Numbered from the stretch's first letter, positions 1 through 6,596 are shown. The stretch: 7,905 nucleotides of DNA from JBFMHD01 sp040752395 [NCBI: Candidatus Hydrogenedentota bacterium] (GCA_040752395.1 JBFMHD010000127.1:1-7905), one strand, 5' to 3'. Made by a program: numbers and translations. The notes: generated by a model not told the origin, from the letters alone.

Positions 1-22
1 TTACGGTCTGTTTGTTTGTTTC

Positions 23-135
23 GCACGCTATACGTGCTTTGTCAGGTGGCTTCAACTTTACAGATTACTCCATAAGTTGCACCTCAAACTAAATCGTTTA
101 CAGACTTTTACGATTACTGACACCTTGTAGTCAGT
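23..135. other. Inverted-repeat-rich gene-free stretch downstream of gmk
   Basis: Four stems can be drawn. GCACG/CGTGC is at 23-27/33-37. AGGTG plus CAACTT (44-48, 53-58) pairs with AAGTTG plus CACCT (74-84) as 11 bp with a 4-base bulge. AATCGT/ACGATT is at 92-97/110-115. ACTGAC/GTCAGT is at 116-121/130-135. The last two abut directly. TGTCAG (40-45) and CTGACA (117-122) also form an inverted pair bounding 83 bases. No tRNA, tmRNA, SRP or RNase P signature is visible. No T-run follows any stem on the minus strand. It could be a structured RNA or small repeat element. Confidence 0.4.
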
Positions 136-164
136 TAGATTTCAAAGAGCTTATCTTGGCACGC

Positions 165-180
165 TTGAATCTTTCAATCT
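165..180. repeat. 16-base repeat just downstream of gmk, inverted copy at right edge
   Basis: TTGAATCTTTCAATCT on the plus strand is the exact reverse complement of 7737-7752. It starts 3 bases past the gmk stop on the transcript. A degenerate piece of the heptad family (TTATCTTG, 151-158) lies beside it. Confidence 0.6.
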
Positions 181-183
181 ATG

Positions 184-834
184 TCAAAAATATCTGAAAT
201 AATCTTTTAAATCAGTAAATTTTAATTTTTCAACAGATTTAAGTTTTGAAAAATCATAATATTTGATCTTCATTCTTTCAACTGTAATGATATTCATAAC
301 ATTAGAAATAGCTTCATCTAAATTGTCATTTATAACAAAATAATCGTAATGAGGTAAAGATATAATTTCTTTTTTAGCATTCTCGAGCCTCCGCGCAATA
401 ACATCACAAGAGTCTGTTTTCCGTTTCTTTAACCTCTGCTCAAGTTTCTTAAATGATGGCGGAAGAATAAAAATCAATACTGAATTATCACGATACAATC
501 TTCTAATATTCATACCACCCTGTACATCGATATCAAGTAAAATATCAATACCATTTTTAATGGTTTTATTAATATATTCACGCGGTGAACCATAATAATT
601 TCCATGTACCTCAGCCCATTCAACAAATTTTTTAGTTATAATCATCTTTTCGAACTTCTCTCTTGTTACAAACCAATAAGATTCTCCATTGATCTCATCC
701 TGTCTTTTTGGTCTTGAGGTATAAGAAACAGAAAATTTTAAATTTTTGTCACTTTTTAATACTTCCTTACATATAGTGGTCTTCCCTGCTCCGCTTGGAG
801 CTGAGAAAACAAAAAGGATACCCTTTCTTTTCAT
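184..834 (-). CDS. gmk: Guanylate kinase
   Basis: Cytosolic enzyme that phosphorylates GMP (or dGMP) to GDP with ATP, an essential step of purine nucleotide supply. The 216-residue protein has the P-loop APSGAGKTT at residues 12-20. The GMP-binding region follows: YTSRPKR at 38-44, NGESYWF at 49-55, and EWAEVHGNYYGSP at 72-84. A DIDVQGG segment lies at 101-107 and the lid-type arginine stretch ARRLENA at about 147-153. E. coli Gmk is 207 residues, so this is full length with a slightly longer lysine-rich C-terminus. The ATG at 832-834 is preceded by a GAAGGGATGA Shine-Dalgarno-like stretch (plus-strand 841-850). It lies 44 bases downstream of yicC, an adjacency seen in many bacteria, and the two are probably co-transcribed. 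No rpoZ or coaBC follows within the window. Confidence 0.96.
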   Translation of the reverse strand: MKRKGILFVFSAPSGAGKTTICKEVLKSDKNLKFSVSYTSRPKRQDEINGESYWFVTREKFEKMIITKKFVEWAEVHGNYYGSPREYINKTIKNGIDILLDIDVQGGMNIRRLYRDNSVLIFILPPSFKKLEQRLKKRKTDSCDVIARRLENAKKEIISLPHYDYFVINDNLDEAISNVMNIITVERMKIKYYDFSKLKSVEKLKFTDLKDYFRYF

Positions 835-878
835 ACTTTATCATCCCTTCATTTTACAAACTACAAACAATAAACGGG

Positions 879-1751
879 TCATTCAATATTCTGTGCCTGC
901 TCCCTTATCTGCTCAACAATCTTTTTGGCATTAACACCTATCCGTATAATCTCTGCATCAACAGATTTAGAATTAATCGTATTAAATTCTCTGACAAGTT
1001 CCTGTATAATAAAATTTAATTTTCTTCCCTCGGTCTGTTTGGACTCAATCATTTCAAATATCACGCTTAAATGTGATTTAAGTCTCACTATCTCTTCCTT
1101 GATATCGCATTTTTCTACATAAAATAAAATCTCCTGCGCTAATCTTTGCTCCTCAACAGCTCCATCTAATCGGGATTTCCTGATTTTTTCCATTAATTTT
1201 TCCCTTACTTTTTCTTCCATAGAAAAAGTAAGCGCTTCAACCCTGTCAACTAAAGATATGAGTTCCTCAGTCATATTCTTAATGTCTCTTTCAAGCTTCG
1301 CTCCTTCTTCAGTTCTCATTCTATTTAGCTCATTAAATGCTTTGTTTAATGCTTCAAACAATGAATCTTTATCTGCTGATATTTCAGGTTCTTCAAATTT
1401 TGATATAGAAATAATATTTATCAAATCATTTATACTAAACTCCCCTTTGATACCAAACTCGTTTTTTAATTGAAGCACAGCATTATAATATACCTTTGCA
1501 AGATTAACGTTAATTACGCTTTCAGATGGTAGCGCCCCATTTGGTATAAATTTGATGTAAACTATTATCCTTCCCCGACTAATATTCTCGCTTATAAATT
1601 TTTTTATCTCGTTTTCATATTTAAACAAACATTCCGGAGCGTTTATATTTATATCTAAGGAACGGGAATTTAAACTTCTCACTTCAACACTTATCCTTCC
1701 ATTAGCGGTTTTTGTTTCATAACCACCGTATCCAGTCATTGATAAAAACAT
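879..1751 (-). CDS. yicC: YicC family endoribonuclease
   Basis: Full-length 290-residue member of the YicC/YloC family, whose E. coli member has been described as an endoribonuclease acting in RNA turnover. The N-terminal domain starts with the hallmark SMTGYG (residues 4-9) and contains VEVRSLNSRSLD at about 23-34. The C-terminal domain carries EEQRLAQEI, then GRKLNFIIQELVREFNTINSKS, and ends in the family signature REQAQNIE, so the protein is intact. Start ATG at 1749-1751 is supported by GGAG (plus-strand CTCC at 1759-1762) with a 7-base spacer; Met5 is a less likely alternative. Its upstream gap of 89 bases to the acyl-CoA dehydrogenase is filled with heptad repeats. Linkage to gmk directly downstream fits a conserved nucleotide/RNA housekeeping pair. 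The exact RNA target is not visible from sequence. Confidence 0.95.
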   Translation of the reverse strand: MFLSMTGYGGYETKTANGRISVEVRSLNSRSLDININAPECLFKYENEIKKFISENISRGRIIVYIKFIPNGALPSESVINVNLAKVYYNAVLQLKNEFGIKGEFSINDLINIISISKFEEPEISADKDSLFEALNKAFNELNRMRTEEGAKLERDIKNMTEELISLVDRVEALTFSMEEKVREKLMEKIRKSRLDGAVEEQRLAQEILFYVEKCDIKEEIVRLKSHLSVIFEMIESKQTEGRKLNFIIQELVREFNTINSKSVDAEIIRIGVNAKKIVEQIREQAQNIE

Positions 1752-1770
1752 TTTAAATCTCCATCTTTTG

Positions 1771-1798
1771 TGTCTTCTGTCTCCTGTCTTCTATCTTT
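1771..1798. repeat. Heptad tandem repeat upstream of yicC
   Basis: Plus strand has four consecutive 7-base units: TGTCTTC, TGTCTCC, TGTCTTC, TATCTTT. On the transcript it is purine-rich (GAAGACA units) and ends 19 bases before the yicC start codon. It is a sequence variant of the TTGCTTC family. Confidence 0.75.
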
Positions 1799-1811
1799 TA
1801 CACTTCTTTCA

Positions 1812-1837
1812 TTATCTCGCTTCTTGCTTCTTTTGTT
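1812..1837. repeat. Heptad tandem repeat after the acyl-CoA dehydrogenase
   Basis: Plus strand reads TTATC, then overlapping it TCGCTTC, TTGCTTC and a degenerate TTTTGTT (1817-1837). It begins 3 bases past the dehydrogenase stop codon on the transcript. Confidence 0.7.
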
Positions 1838-1840
1838 ATC

Positions 1841-3562
1841 TTACTCCGACACGGTATCCAAAATATCCCTGTATTTATCTTTTAAAAAATCTCTACCTTT
1901 AAGAATAAAATTTGAATGAGCTTGAAATATAGCATCTGTCTCACATAAAAATTTACGCGTTATAAATCTTTTTCTCTCGGATTTAACAGCCTGAAGCAGA
2001 AGTAGATATAATGTATAAAGCCTTACTGCCATCTCAACAAGCCGTGAAGCCACAAGTGAATTATAATCATTATCATTTTTGTTTTTCAAATAATCTATGC
2101 ACCTGTTGAGTATATTTCTTAAATTCTTAAGCTCTGATTTTTCATCCTGCAGATAAGCCGGGATATTCATTTTATCAAATCTATCAAACTCTTTTTCAAG
2201 AACCCGCGTCATTACACCGCCAAACGCGCCGATAACCTGAAGTTGAGACGTGCCCTCGTATATATTCGTTATTCTCACATCGCGATATAATCTCTGTACA
2301 GCAAACTCTTTCATAAAACCTGTGCCGCCATGAACCTGGATCGCATCAGAACAAACTTTATTCGCCATTTCAGTAGAGAAATATTTTGTCATAGGAGTGA
2401 GAACACCTGAAAGAGCATTTATCTCTTTAATTAAAGGTCTCATATCTTTATCTTGAGTTTTTTCAAAAAGCCGTTCATAACCTTTTTCTAAATCAACAAA
2501 TCTTGAGGTTTCATATAATAACGCACGAGTAGCTTCAATATTAACAGCCATATTGCATAGCATATCATAAACAGCTGGGAATTCTATAATGGCTCTTTTA
2601 AACTGCTCACGTTCGCGTGCATACTTCAAAGCTGCCCTGTACGCAGCCTCAGCTATGCCAAGAGCCTGAGCCGATACAGCCATCCGAGCAGCATTCATTA
2701 ATGCCATAACATATTTTATTAACCCCATCTTGCGTTTACCAATAAGATAAGCAGGTGTCCCATTATATTGTATCTCACAAGTGGGTGAACCATGAATACC
2801 AAGTTTGTTTTCAATCCTTCTAATCCTTACTGTGTCATCCCGTTCATATATAAACATAGATAAGCCTCTGCCATCAGTTGTCCCCGGCTCAGAACGCGCA
2901 AGTATTAACGCAATATCAGCATAGCCGTTTGTAATAAACCGTTTAACCCCATATATCCGCCACATCCCAATTTTTTCATCGTATTCAGCACGTGTCTGAA
3001 CCGCCTGTAAATCACTACCAGCATCAGGCTCTGTTAATATCATTGCACCAGTAACCTCACCACTTGCAAATCGAGGTAAATATCTTCGCTTTATCTCATC
3101 ATCCGCGAACTCGTTTATTGTCTCAGCTATATCCTGAAGCCCAAAAAGATTCATAATACTTGCGTCAGCTCTCGAGACTATCTCTATAGCCGCAGAATAA
3201 ATAGGTGCGGGAAAATTAAGACCACCATATTCTCGCGGCAACGTAAATCCCATAACATCTGCTTGAGATAAAAGTTTTAACCCTACTTTGGTCCCATAAG
3301 CATACTCAACCCTGCCATCATAATAATGGGCTCCCTCCTCATCAACAGATTCTGCAAACGGCGCTATTACACAACCAGCTATCTCTCCAACTATATCTAA
3401 AACTCTCTCGTAACTATCACGAGCATCTTTTTCATTTAATGGTGCAAAATCGTATTTTTTAACCTGTTCAAAATTTTCTTCACGCCATTTTATACTCTCG
3501 CTTATATCAAGATTATCAATAACAAACTTTATATCAGGATTATCCTTGTAGAAATTAGCCAT
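1841..3562 (-). CDS. Acyl-CoA dehydrogenase, long form with C-terminal extension
   Basis: FAD-dependent alpha,beta-oxidation of an acyl-CoA thioester, passing electrons to ETF. The frame is open to an ATG at 3586 (581 aa), but I choose the ATG at 3560-3562 (573 aa). A GAGGAG Shine-Dalgarno (plus-strand 3569-3574) sits 6 bases before it, and the resulting N-terminus MANFYKDN is typical of this subfamily. In the 581-residue numbering, FAD/substrate motifs are TEPDAGSDLQ (185-194), FITNGYAD (217-224), YAREREQF (322-329) and QVHGGTGFMKEFAVQRLYRD (417-436). The catalytic base is Glu444 in NIYEGTSQ. About 120 residues follow the core, so it exceeds the roughly 380-residue short-chain enzymes. From memory it resembles the long acyl-CoA dehydrogenases adjacent to etfBA in Bacteroidota. 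It follows etfA here and is its likely electron partner. Chain-length specificity cannot be read. Confidence 0.93.
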   Translation of the reverse strand: MANFYKDNPDIKFVIDNLDISESIKWREENFEQVKKYDFAPLNEKDARDSYERVLDIVGEIAGCVIAPFAESVDEEGAHYYDGRVEYAYGTKVGLKLLSQADVMGFTLPREYGGLNFPAPIYSAAIEIVSRADASIMNLFGLQDIAETINEFADDEIKRRYLPRFASGEVTGAMILTEPDAGSDLQAVQTRAEYDEKIGMWRIYGVKRFITNGYADIALILARSEPGTTDGRGLSMFIYERDDTVRIRRIENKLGIHGSPTCEIQYNGTPAYLIGKRKMGLIKYVMALMNAARMAVSAQALGIAEAAYRAALKYAREREQFKRAIIEFPAVYDMLCNMAVNIEATRALLYETSRFVDLEKGYERLFEKTQDKDMRPLIKEINALSGVLTPMTKYFSTEMANKVCSDAIQVHGGTGFMKEFAVQRLYRDVRITNIYEGTSQLQVIGAFGGVMTRVLEKEFDRFDKMNIPAYLQDEKSELKNLRNILNRCIDYLKNKNDNDYNSLVASRLVEMAVRLYTLYLLLLQAVKSERKRFITRKFLCETDAIFQAHSNFILKGRDFLKDKYRDILDTVSE

Positions 3563-3568
3563 TAATAA

Positions 3569-3574
3569 CTCCTC
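3569..3574 (-). promoter_or_regulatory. Start-deciding ribosome binding site of the acyl-CoA dehydrogenase
   Basis: Perfect GAGGAG on the minus strand, 6 bases before the ATG at 3560-3562. It lies inside the longer open frame that begins at 3586, so it argues that the upstream ATG is not the real start. Confidence 0.75.
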
Positions 3575-3593
3575 GCATGTGTCCACTCAGTCT

Positions 3594-3612
3594 GCAAACC
3601 TCATAGGTCTGC
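3594..3612 (-). other. Stem-loop in the etfA to acyl-CoA dehydrogenase spacer
   Basis: On the minus strand, GCAGACC and GGTTTGC form a 7-bp stem (one G-U pair) around TATGA; an eighth T-A pair would leave a 3-base loop. It lies 31 bases upstream of the chosen start of the acyl-CoA dehydrogenase and 63 bases after the etfA stop. No T-run follows, so it does not look like an intrinsic terminator. It could be an mRNA stability or processing element. Confidence 0.45.
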
Positions 3613-3618
3613 CCATAC

Positions 3619-3632
3619 AACGGCTTTCCGTT
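3619..3632 (-). other. Small perfect hairpin next to the heptad repeat
   Basis: AACGG and CCGTT form a perfect 5-bp stem around AAAG on the minus strand. It abuts the heptad run and is followed closely by the 3594-3612 stem-loop, giving two consecutive hairpins in one 113-base spacer. No U-tract follows. A 5-bp stem on its own is weak evidence. Confidence 0.3.
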
Positions 3633-3663
3633 ATCTTGCTTCTTGTCTCTTGCATCTTGCTTC
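3631..3663. repeat. Heptad tandem repeat after etfA
   Basis: Plus strand reads TTATC followed by four 7-base units: TTGCTTC, TTGTCTC, TTGCATC, TTGCTTC (3636-3663). On the transcript this becomes a purine-rich run starting 13 bases past the etfA stop codon. It is the longest copy of the TTATC(TTGCTTC)n family in the window. Confidence 0.8.
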
Positions 3664-3675
3664 TTAAAAGTTCCC

Positions 3676-4695
3676 CTATCTGCTCTCTTCTTTGTAGATT
3701 TTAATCAGCTTTGGCACTATCTCATTAAGATCACCTATGATACCATAATGAGCAATAGAAAATATCGACGCGTTCGGGTCTTTGTTTATAGCTATGATTT
3801 TGCCTGATTCTGACATACCAGCTCTATGCTGTACCGCACCAGAAATACCAACAGCTATATAGACCCTCGGCCTTACAGTGGTACCTGTCTGACCAACCTG
3901 CCGCTCTCTTTCAATAAACCCTGCATCAACCGCAGCCCTACTACCCGCTACTTCACCACCAAGTGTATGGGCTAAATCAAAGATTATTTTAAAATTCTCT
4001 TTGCTTCCAACACCCATCCCACCACTAACAATAATACCAGCATTCTTAAGATTAACTTTTTTAGGTTTCTGCTCCCTTTTTAATATCTCAATTATAAAAT
4101 CTTCTTTTGGTAGCTCTACTTTTACTTCTATGATTTCACCTCCGCGTTCCGTATCTTTTAGTGGCATCTTCATTACACCCTCTCGAACAGTAGCCATCTG
4201 CGGAAAATTCATAGGATTAACAATCGTTGCAATTATATTACCACCAAATGCAGGCCTTATCTGATATAATAAATCAGTATAAACTTTATTCTCGATTTTA
4301 TCTTCATAATCGCCTATCTGTAAATCAGTGCAATCCGCGGTTAAACCTGCACGCAAGTTTGAAGCAATCCGTGGGGCAAGGTCGCGACCAATTATTGTGG
4401 CACCATATAAAACTATCTCAGGCTTATACTCTTTTATTATCTTAATAGCAGCACGTGCATAAGGTAGAGTCATATAAACTTCTAATTCCGGTCTGTCAAG
4501 TACATAAACTTTATCACAACCATACTGGATTAACTCTAAAACAAGATTATCTATTTTATGTCCAAATATAAAAGAACATAACTTACTCCCTAACTTATTC
4601 GCAAGCTCTTTACCCTTACCAAGAAGTTCTATGCTCACCTCTTTAATTTTATTATTTTCCTGTTCTGCAAAAACCCAAACGTCCGAATGCCTCAT
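3676..4695 (-). CDS. etfA: Electron transfer flavoprotein subunit alpha
   Basis: Large, FAD-carrying subunit of the soluble ETF heterodimer that takes electrons from acyl-CoA dehydrogenases. The 339-residue length is normal for the family. The N-terminal domain starts RHSDVWVFAEQ. The middle contains GATIIGRDLAPRIASNL (98-114) and RPAFGGN (147-153). The C-terminal FAD domain is complete: SGGMGVG (224-230), GSRAAVDAGF (251-260), VGQTGTTVRP (267-276), AVGISGAVQH (281-290) and AINKDPNASIF (302-312), ending with the GIIGDLNEIVPKL helix. The ATG at 4693-4695 has GGAG (plus-strand CTCC at 4704-4707) 8 bases upstream. It sits between etfB and the acyl-CoA dehydrogenase with gaps over 110 bases on both sides, both carrying heptad repeats. 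No fused ferredoxin domain is present. Confidence 0.96.
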   Translation of the reverse strand: MRHSDVWVFAEQENNKIKEVSIELLGKGKELANKLGSKLCSFIFGHKIDNLVLELIQYGCDKVYVLDRPELEVYMTLPYARAAIKIIKEYKPEIVLYGATIIGRDLAPRIASNLRAGLTADCTDLQIGDYEDKIENKVYTDLLYQIRPAFGGNIIATIVNPMNFPQMATVREGVMKMPLKDTERGGEIIEVKVELPKEDFIIEILKREQKPKKVNLKNAGIIVSGGMGVGSKENFKIIFDLAHTLGGEVAGSRAAVDAGFIERERQVGQTGTTVRPRVYIAVGISGAVQHRAGMSESGKIIAINKDPNASIFSIAHYGIIGDLNEIVPKLIKIYKEESR

Positions 4696-4718
4696 TATAA
4701 AATCTCCGTAACTAACTG

Positions 4719-4764
4719 GTCTTCAGTAGAGTTCTTAGTATTTCCTCAGTCTTCAGTTGGATTC
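4719..4764. repeat. Two 16-base imperfect direct repeats between etfB and etfA
   Basis: GTCTTCAGTAGAGTTC (4719-4734) and GTCTTCAGTTGGATTC (4749-4764) match at 13 of 16 bases with a 30-base period. The second copy overlaps a 7-base tandem pair, CCTCAGT CTTCAGT (4744-4757), which links it to the heptad family. Both lie in the etfA leader region. Confidence 0.5.
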
Positions 4765-4766
4765 CG

Positions 4767-4785
4767 TAATCTTGCTTGTTGCTTC
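4767..4785. repeat. Heptad tandem repeat after etfB
   Basis: Plus strand reads TAATC, then TTGCTTG TTGCTTC (4772-4785), a two-unit copy of the TTATC(TTGCTTC)n family. It starts 28 bases past the etfB stop on the transcript. Confidence 0.7.
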
Positions 4786-4813
4786 TTAATCCCACCTATA
4801 ACCGGGACATCAC

Positions 4814-5713
4814 CTATCCAAATGTATGATCTGCTATCAACTCTTTTATAAAACTTCTCATCGCTTCATCAGTTGGCTCGATTCTTTTGAATTCGCCACC
4901 TTTTAATATTATATAATCTATCTTTTTCACTTTTGTTGGTGACCCACAAAGACCTATCATATCCTCATTCGCCTCAATATCCTCTGCTGTCAATACAGGA
5001 ATAAGTAACCCTTTTTCCAAAAGAAACTCTTTTAATCTCTCCTCATCCTGATGCTCCTGACCCCATATAGAGAACGCTTTATCTGTCTCAAACAAGGAAA
5101 AAGCACGTTTATACTTCATTATTCTTTTAGCTGACGGTGGCCGCGGTATATTTGCTTCGTTTACAACAGTAATTAAAACAGGTAACGGTACTTTTAATTT
5201 TTCACGACCACCTTCAATCAATCGCTCAACTATAACTTTATTATCATTTATCTCTTCTAAATTTATAGCATACGATACCTGTGATATCCTTAATTTTTCA
5301 GCGGTCTGTGGTCCTACCTGAGCAGTATCGCCATCTATAGCCTGTCTTCCGCAAAATATTATGTCAAAATTCGGTACCTTTGATTTTATTGCACACATTA
5401 AAGCATATGAAGTAGCAAGGGTATCAGCACCTGCAAACTTTTTATCAGAGATAAGATAAACTTTATCCGCACCACGATATAACGCTTCCCTTAACACCTC
5501 ATCTGCAAAAGGCGGTCCCATAGTAAAAACAGTTATTTCGCCACCATATCGCTCTTTCGTCTGAAGCGCCATCTCAAGAGCATTTAAATCTTCAGGATTG
5601 TAGATTGCAGGTAAAGCCGATCTATTCACAGTGCCATCTTCTTTCATCGCCTGGGCTGTTATATTTTTTGTATCAGGTACCTGTTTTACTAAAACAACGA
5701 TGTTTAACCCCAT
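4814..5713 (-). CDS. etfB: Electron transfer flavoprotein subunit beta
   Basis: Small subunit of ETF, partner of the EtfA encoded next. Opening residues are VVLVKQVPDTKN (6-17). The ETF-beta signature region includes NPEDLNALEMAL (39-50) and GADTLATSYAL (95-105). The nucleotide-site motif is GRQAIDGDTAQVGP (122-135). Here DGDTAQVGP replaces the DDDCNQTG of human ETF-beta; the form here is the one seen in electron-bifurcating ETFs that hold a second FAD instead of AMP. That is an inference, not proof. At 299 residues it is about 40 longer than classical EtfB, with an extra segment at roughly 201-255 before GSPTKVKKI. The C-terminus ADHTFG resembles long Bacteroidota-type EtfB proteins. ATG at 5711-5713 is preceded by AAAAAGGAT (plus-strand 5721-5729). 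It is probably the first gene of an etfB-etfA-dehydrogenase operon. Confidence 0.96.
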   Translation of the reverse strand: MGLNIVVLVKQVPDTKNITAQAMKEDGTVNRSALPAIYNPEDLNALEMALQTKERYGGEITVFTMGPPFADEVLREALYRGADKVYLISDKKFAGADTLATSYALMCAIKSKVPNFDIIFCGRQAIDGDTAQVGPQTAEKLRISQVSYAINLEEINDNKVIVERLIEGGREKLKVPLPVLITVVNEANIPRPPSAKRIMKYKRAFSLFETDKAFSIWGQEHQDEERLKEFLLEKGLLIPVLTAEDIEANEDMIGLCGSPTKVKKIDYIILKGGEFKRIEPTDEAMRSFIKELIADHTFG

Positions 5714-5752
5714 AACCGTAATCCTTTTTCTATAAATATTATTTAAATTTTA

Positions 5753-5782
5753 TATTTAATTAATTTTTATTAAAAAAGTCAA
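5753..5782 (-). promoter_or_regulatory. Possible sigma70-type promoter for the etf operon
   Basis: Minus strand has TTGACT (5777-5782) and, 18 bases on, a weak -10 candidate TAAATA (5753-5758). The -35 lies inside the end of the ankyrin reading frame and the site is 40 bases upstream of etfB. The region is very AT-rich, so a chance match is easily possible. Confidence 0.3.
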
Positions 5783-6004
5783 GTCTTTTCTTTTTTCTTC
5801 AAAACAGCCCTGGTCCACTGCCTCGTGCAACGCGGTGTAATTCTCCTCGGTACGTTCATTTATATCAGCACCGTGTCGGATCATCAAGATTTCCAGATCA
5901 TCTCGATTCTGGCTGTATGCAAGATACCACGGACTGAATCCTCTCTTGTCTTTAAAAAGCTGCCAATTCTTTCTTAATTCAATACCCAAACAATGATGCC
6001 CCAT
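5756..6004 (-). CDS. Short ankyrin-repeat protein, apparently truncated
   Basis: Contains one recognisable ankyrin unit with part of another: RGFSPWYLAYSQNRDDLEIL then the hallmark turn HGADINERTEENYTALHEAV. Ankyrin repeats mediate protein-protein contacts; no catalytic domain is present. A normal repeat would continue into a second helix, but after DQGCFEE the sequence becomes lysine-rich (KRKDLTFLIKIN) and stops, so the 3' end looks lost or replaced. I see no simple one-base frameshift that restores it. Two starts are possible: ATG at 6016, or ATG at 6004 (82 aa) with GGGAG about 5 bases upstream. I prefer the latter, which overlaps the PHP gene by 26 bases. Plus-strand 5821-5940 has about 48% G+C by hand count, clearly above the neighbours, suggesting acquisition. 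It may be a remnant rather than a working gene. Confidence 0.6.
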   Translation of the reverse strand: MGHHCLGIELRKNWQLFKDKRGFSPWYLAYSQNRDDLEILMIRHGADINERTEENYTALHEAVDQGCFEEKRKDLTFLIKIN

Positions 6005-6596
6005 AATATCTCCCATACTTAATCTCTCTTATAAAATCATCCTCACTCCTTACCCTGCTTTTTATCGCTGTAACATATCTCCCAACCTTATCAAGTGAAT
6101 GTGCATCGCTACCACCGGTTATCTTAAAACCATTTTTTAAGGCATACTCATAAGCTTTTAGATTCGCTTCGTCTGATGCATTTGTATTTAAAACCTCTAT
6201 CGCTGAAAACTTATCTTTTATCTGCTCGAATTTATCAAGTTTGGTTTCAAAATTCATTCTAAAAGGATGCGGCAAAATAAATAAACAACCCTCGTTCCCA
6301 TTTAATATATCATTCACTGAATTTACTAAATATTGTCCTGTATAATGATACTCCCTGTTCAATCCAAAACATATAATATCACCTATCTCTGTCCAGAACT
6401 CAATACCAGTGATAATTAAAAAATCACATTTTTTTGAGATGTAATCAGCTTTGTCCTTGATAGAATTATTATTATGGTCTGTTATGCAAATACCATCAAG
6501 TCCTGCTGAAACAGCCTTTTTTACAATATCCTCCAGTCTTAGACCACTACAATCAGAAAATTCACTATGAATATGCGTATCAATTAATGTCCACAT
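5979..6596 (-). CDS. PHP-domain metal-dependent phosphoesterase
   Basis: A 205-residue stand-alone PHP-domain protein, expected to be a cytosolic metal-dependent hydrolase of phosphoester bonds. Metal-ligand motifs appear in the usual order: DTHIHSEFSD with His8, His10 and Asp15; ITDHNN with Asp40 and His41; GIEFW with Glu66; LPHPFR with His110; and GGSDAHS with Asp164 and His166. The GGSDAHSLDKVGRYVTAI segment is like the PHP-associated C-terminal region. It is shorter than E. coli RNase AM (YciV/TrpH), at about 290 residues, and lacks its inserted region, so I do not transfer that function. The start at 6594-6596 overlaps the preceding CoxI-domain gene by 13 bases. There is no strong Shine-Dalgarno, which suggests translational coupling. 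Substrate unknown; the overlap with XdhC-type genes is the only clue. Confidence 0.88.
   Translation of the reverse strand: MWTLIDTHIHSEFSDCSGLRLEDIVKKAVSAGLDGICITDHNNNSIKDKADYISKKCDFLIITGIEFWTEIGDIICFGLNREYHYTGQYLVNSVNDILNGNEGCLFILPHPFRMNFETKLDKFEQIKDKFSAIEVLNTNASDEANLKAYEYALKNGFKITGGSDAHSLDKVGRYVTAIKSRVRSEDDFIREIKYGRYYGASLFGY

Noticed and set aside
92-135. Intrinsic terminator for gmk
   Set aside because: The paired hairpins are not followed by a T-run on the minus strand.
1-183. Known stable RNA (SRP, tmRNA, RNase P, tRNA) in the left spacer
   Set aside because: Several stems exist, but no diagnostic conserved sequence of these RNAs could be found on either strand.
746-1122. Three overlapping plus-strand open frames (746-934, 795-1019, 925-1122)
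   Set aside because: They lie antisense to gmk and yicC, which have complete family motifs; the plus-strand peptides show no recognisable domain.
1258-1473. Plus-strand open frame of 71 codons
   Set aside because: Antisense shadow of yicC; serine/leucine/phenylalanine-rich composition typical of reversed AT-rich coding DNA.
1771-1837. CRISPR array
   Set aside because: The period is 7 bases with no spacer-repeat alternation, and no cas gene is present.
3563-3586. Eight extra N-terminal residues of the acyl-CoA dehydrogenase from the upstream ATG
   Set aside because: The GAGGAG site and family-like MANFYKDN start support the ATG at 3562, and the upstream ATG lacks a comparable site.
4001-4445. 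Two plus-strand open frames of 87 and 72 codons
   Set aside because: Both are antisense to the FAD domain and middle of etfA, which is intact; no domain seen.
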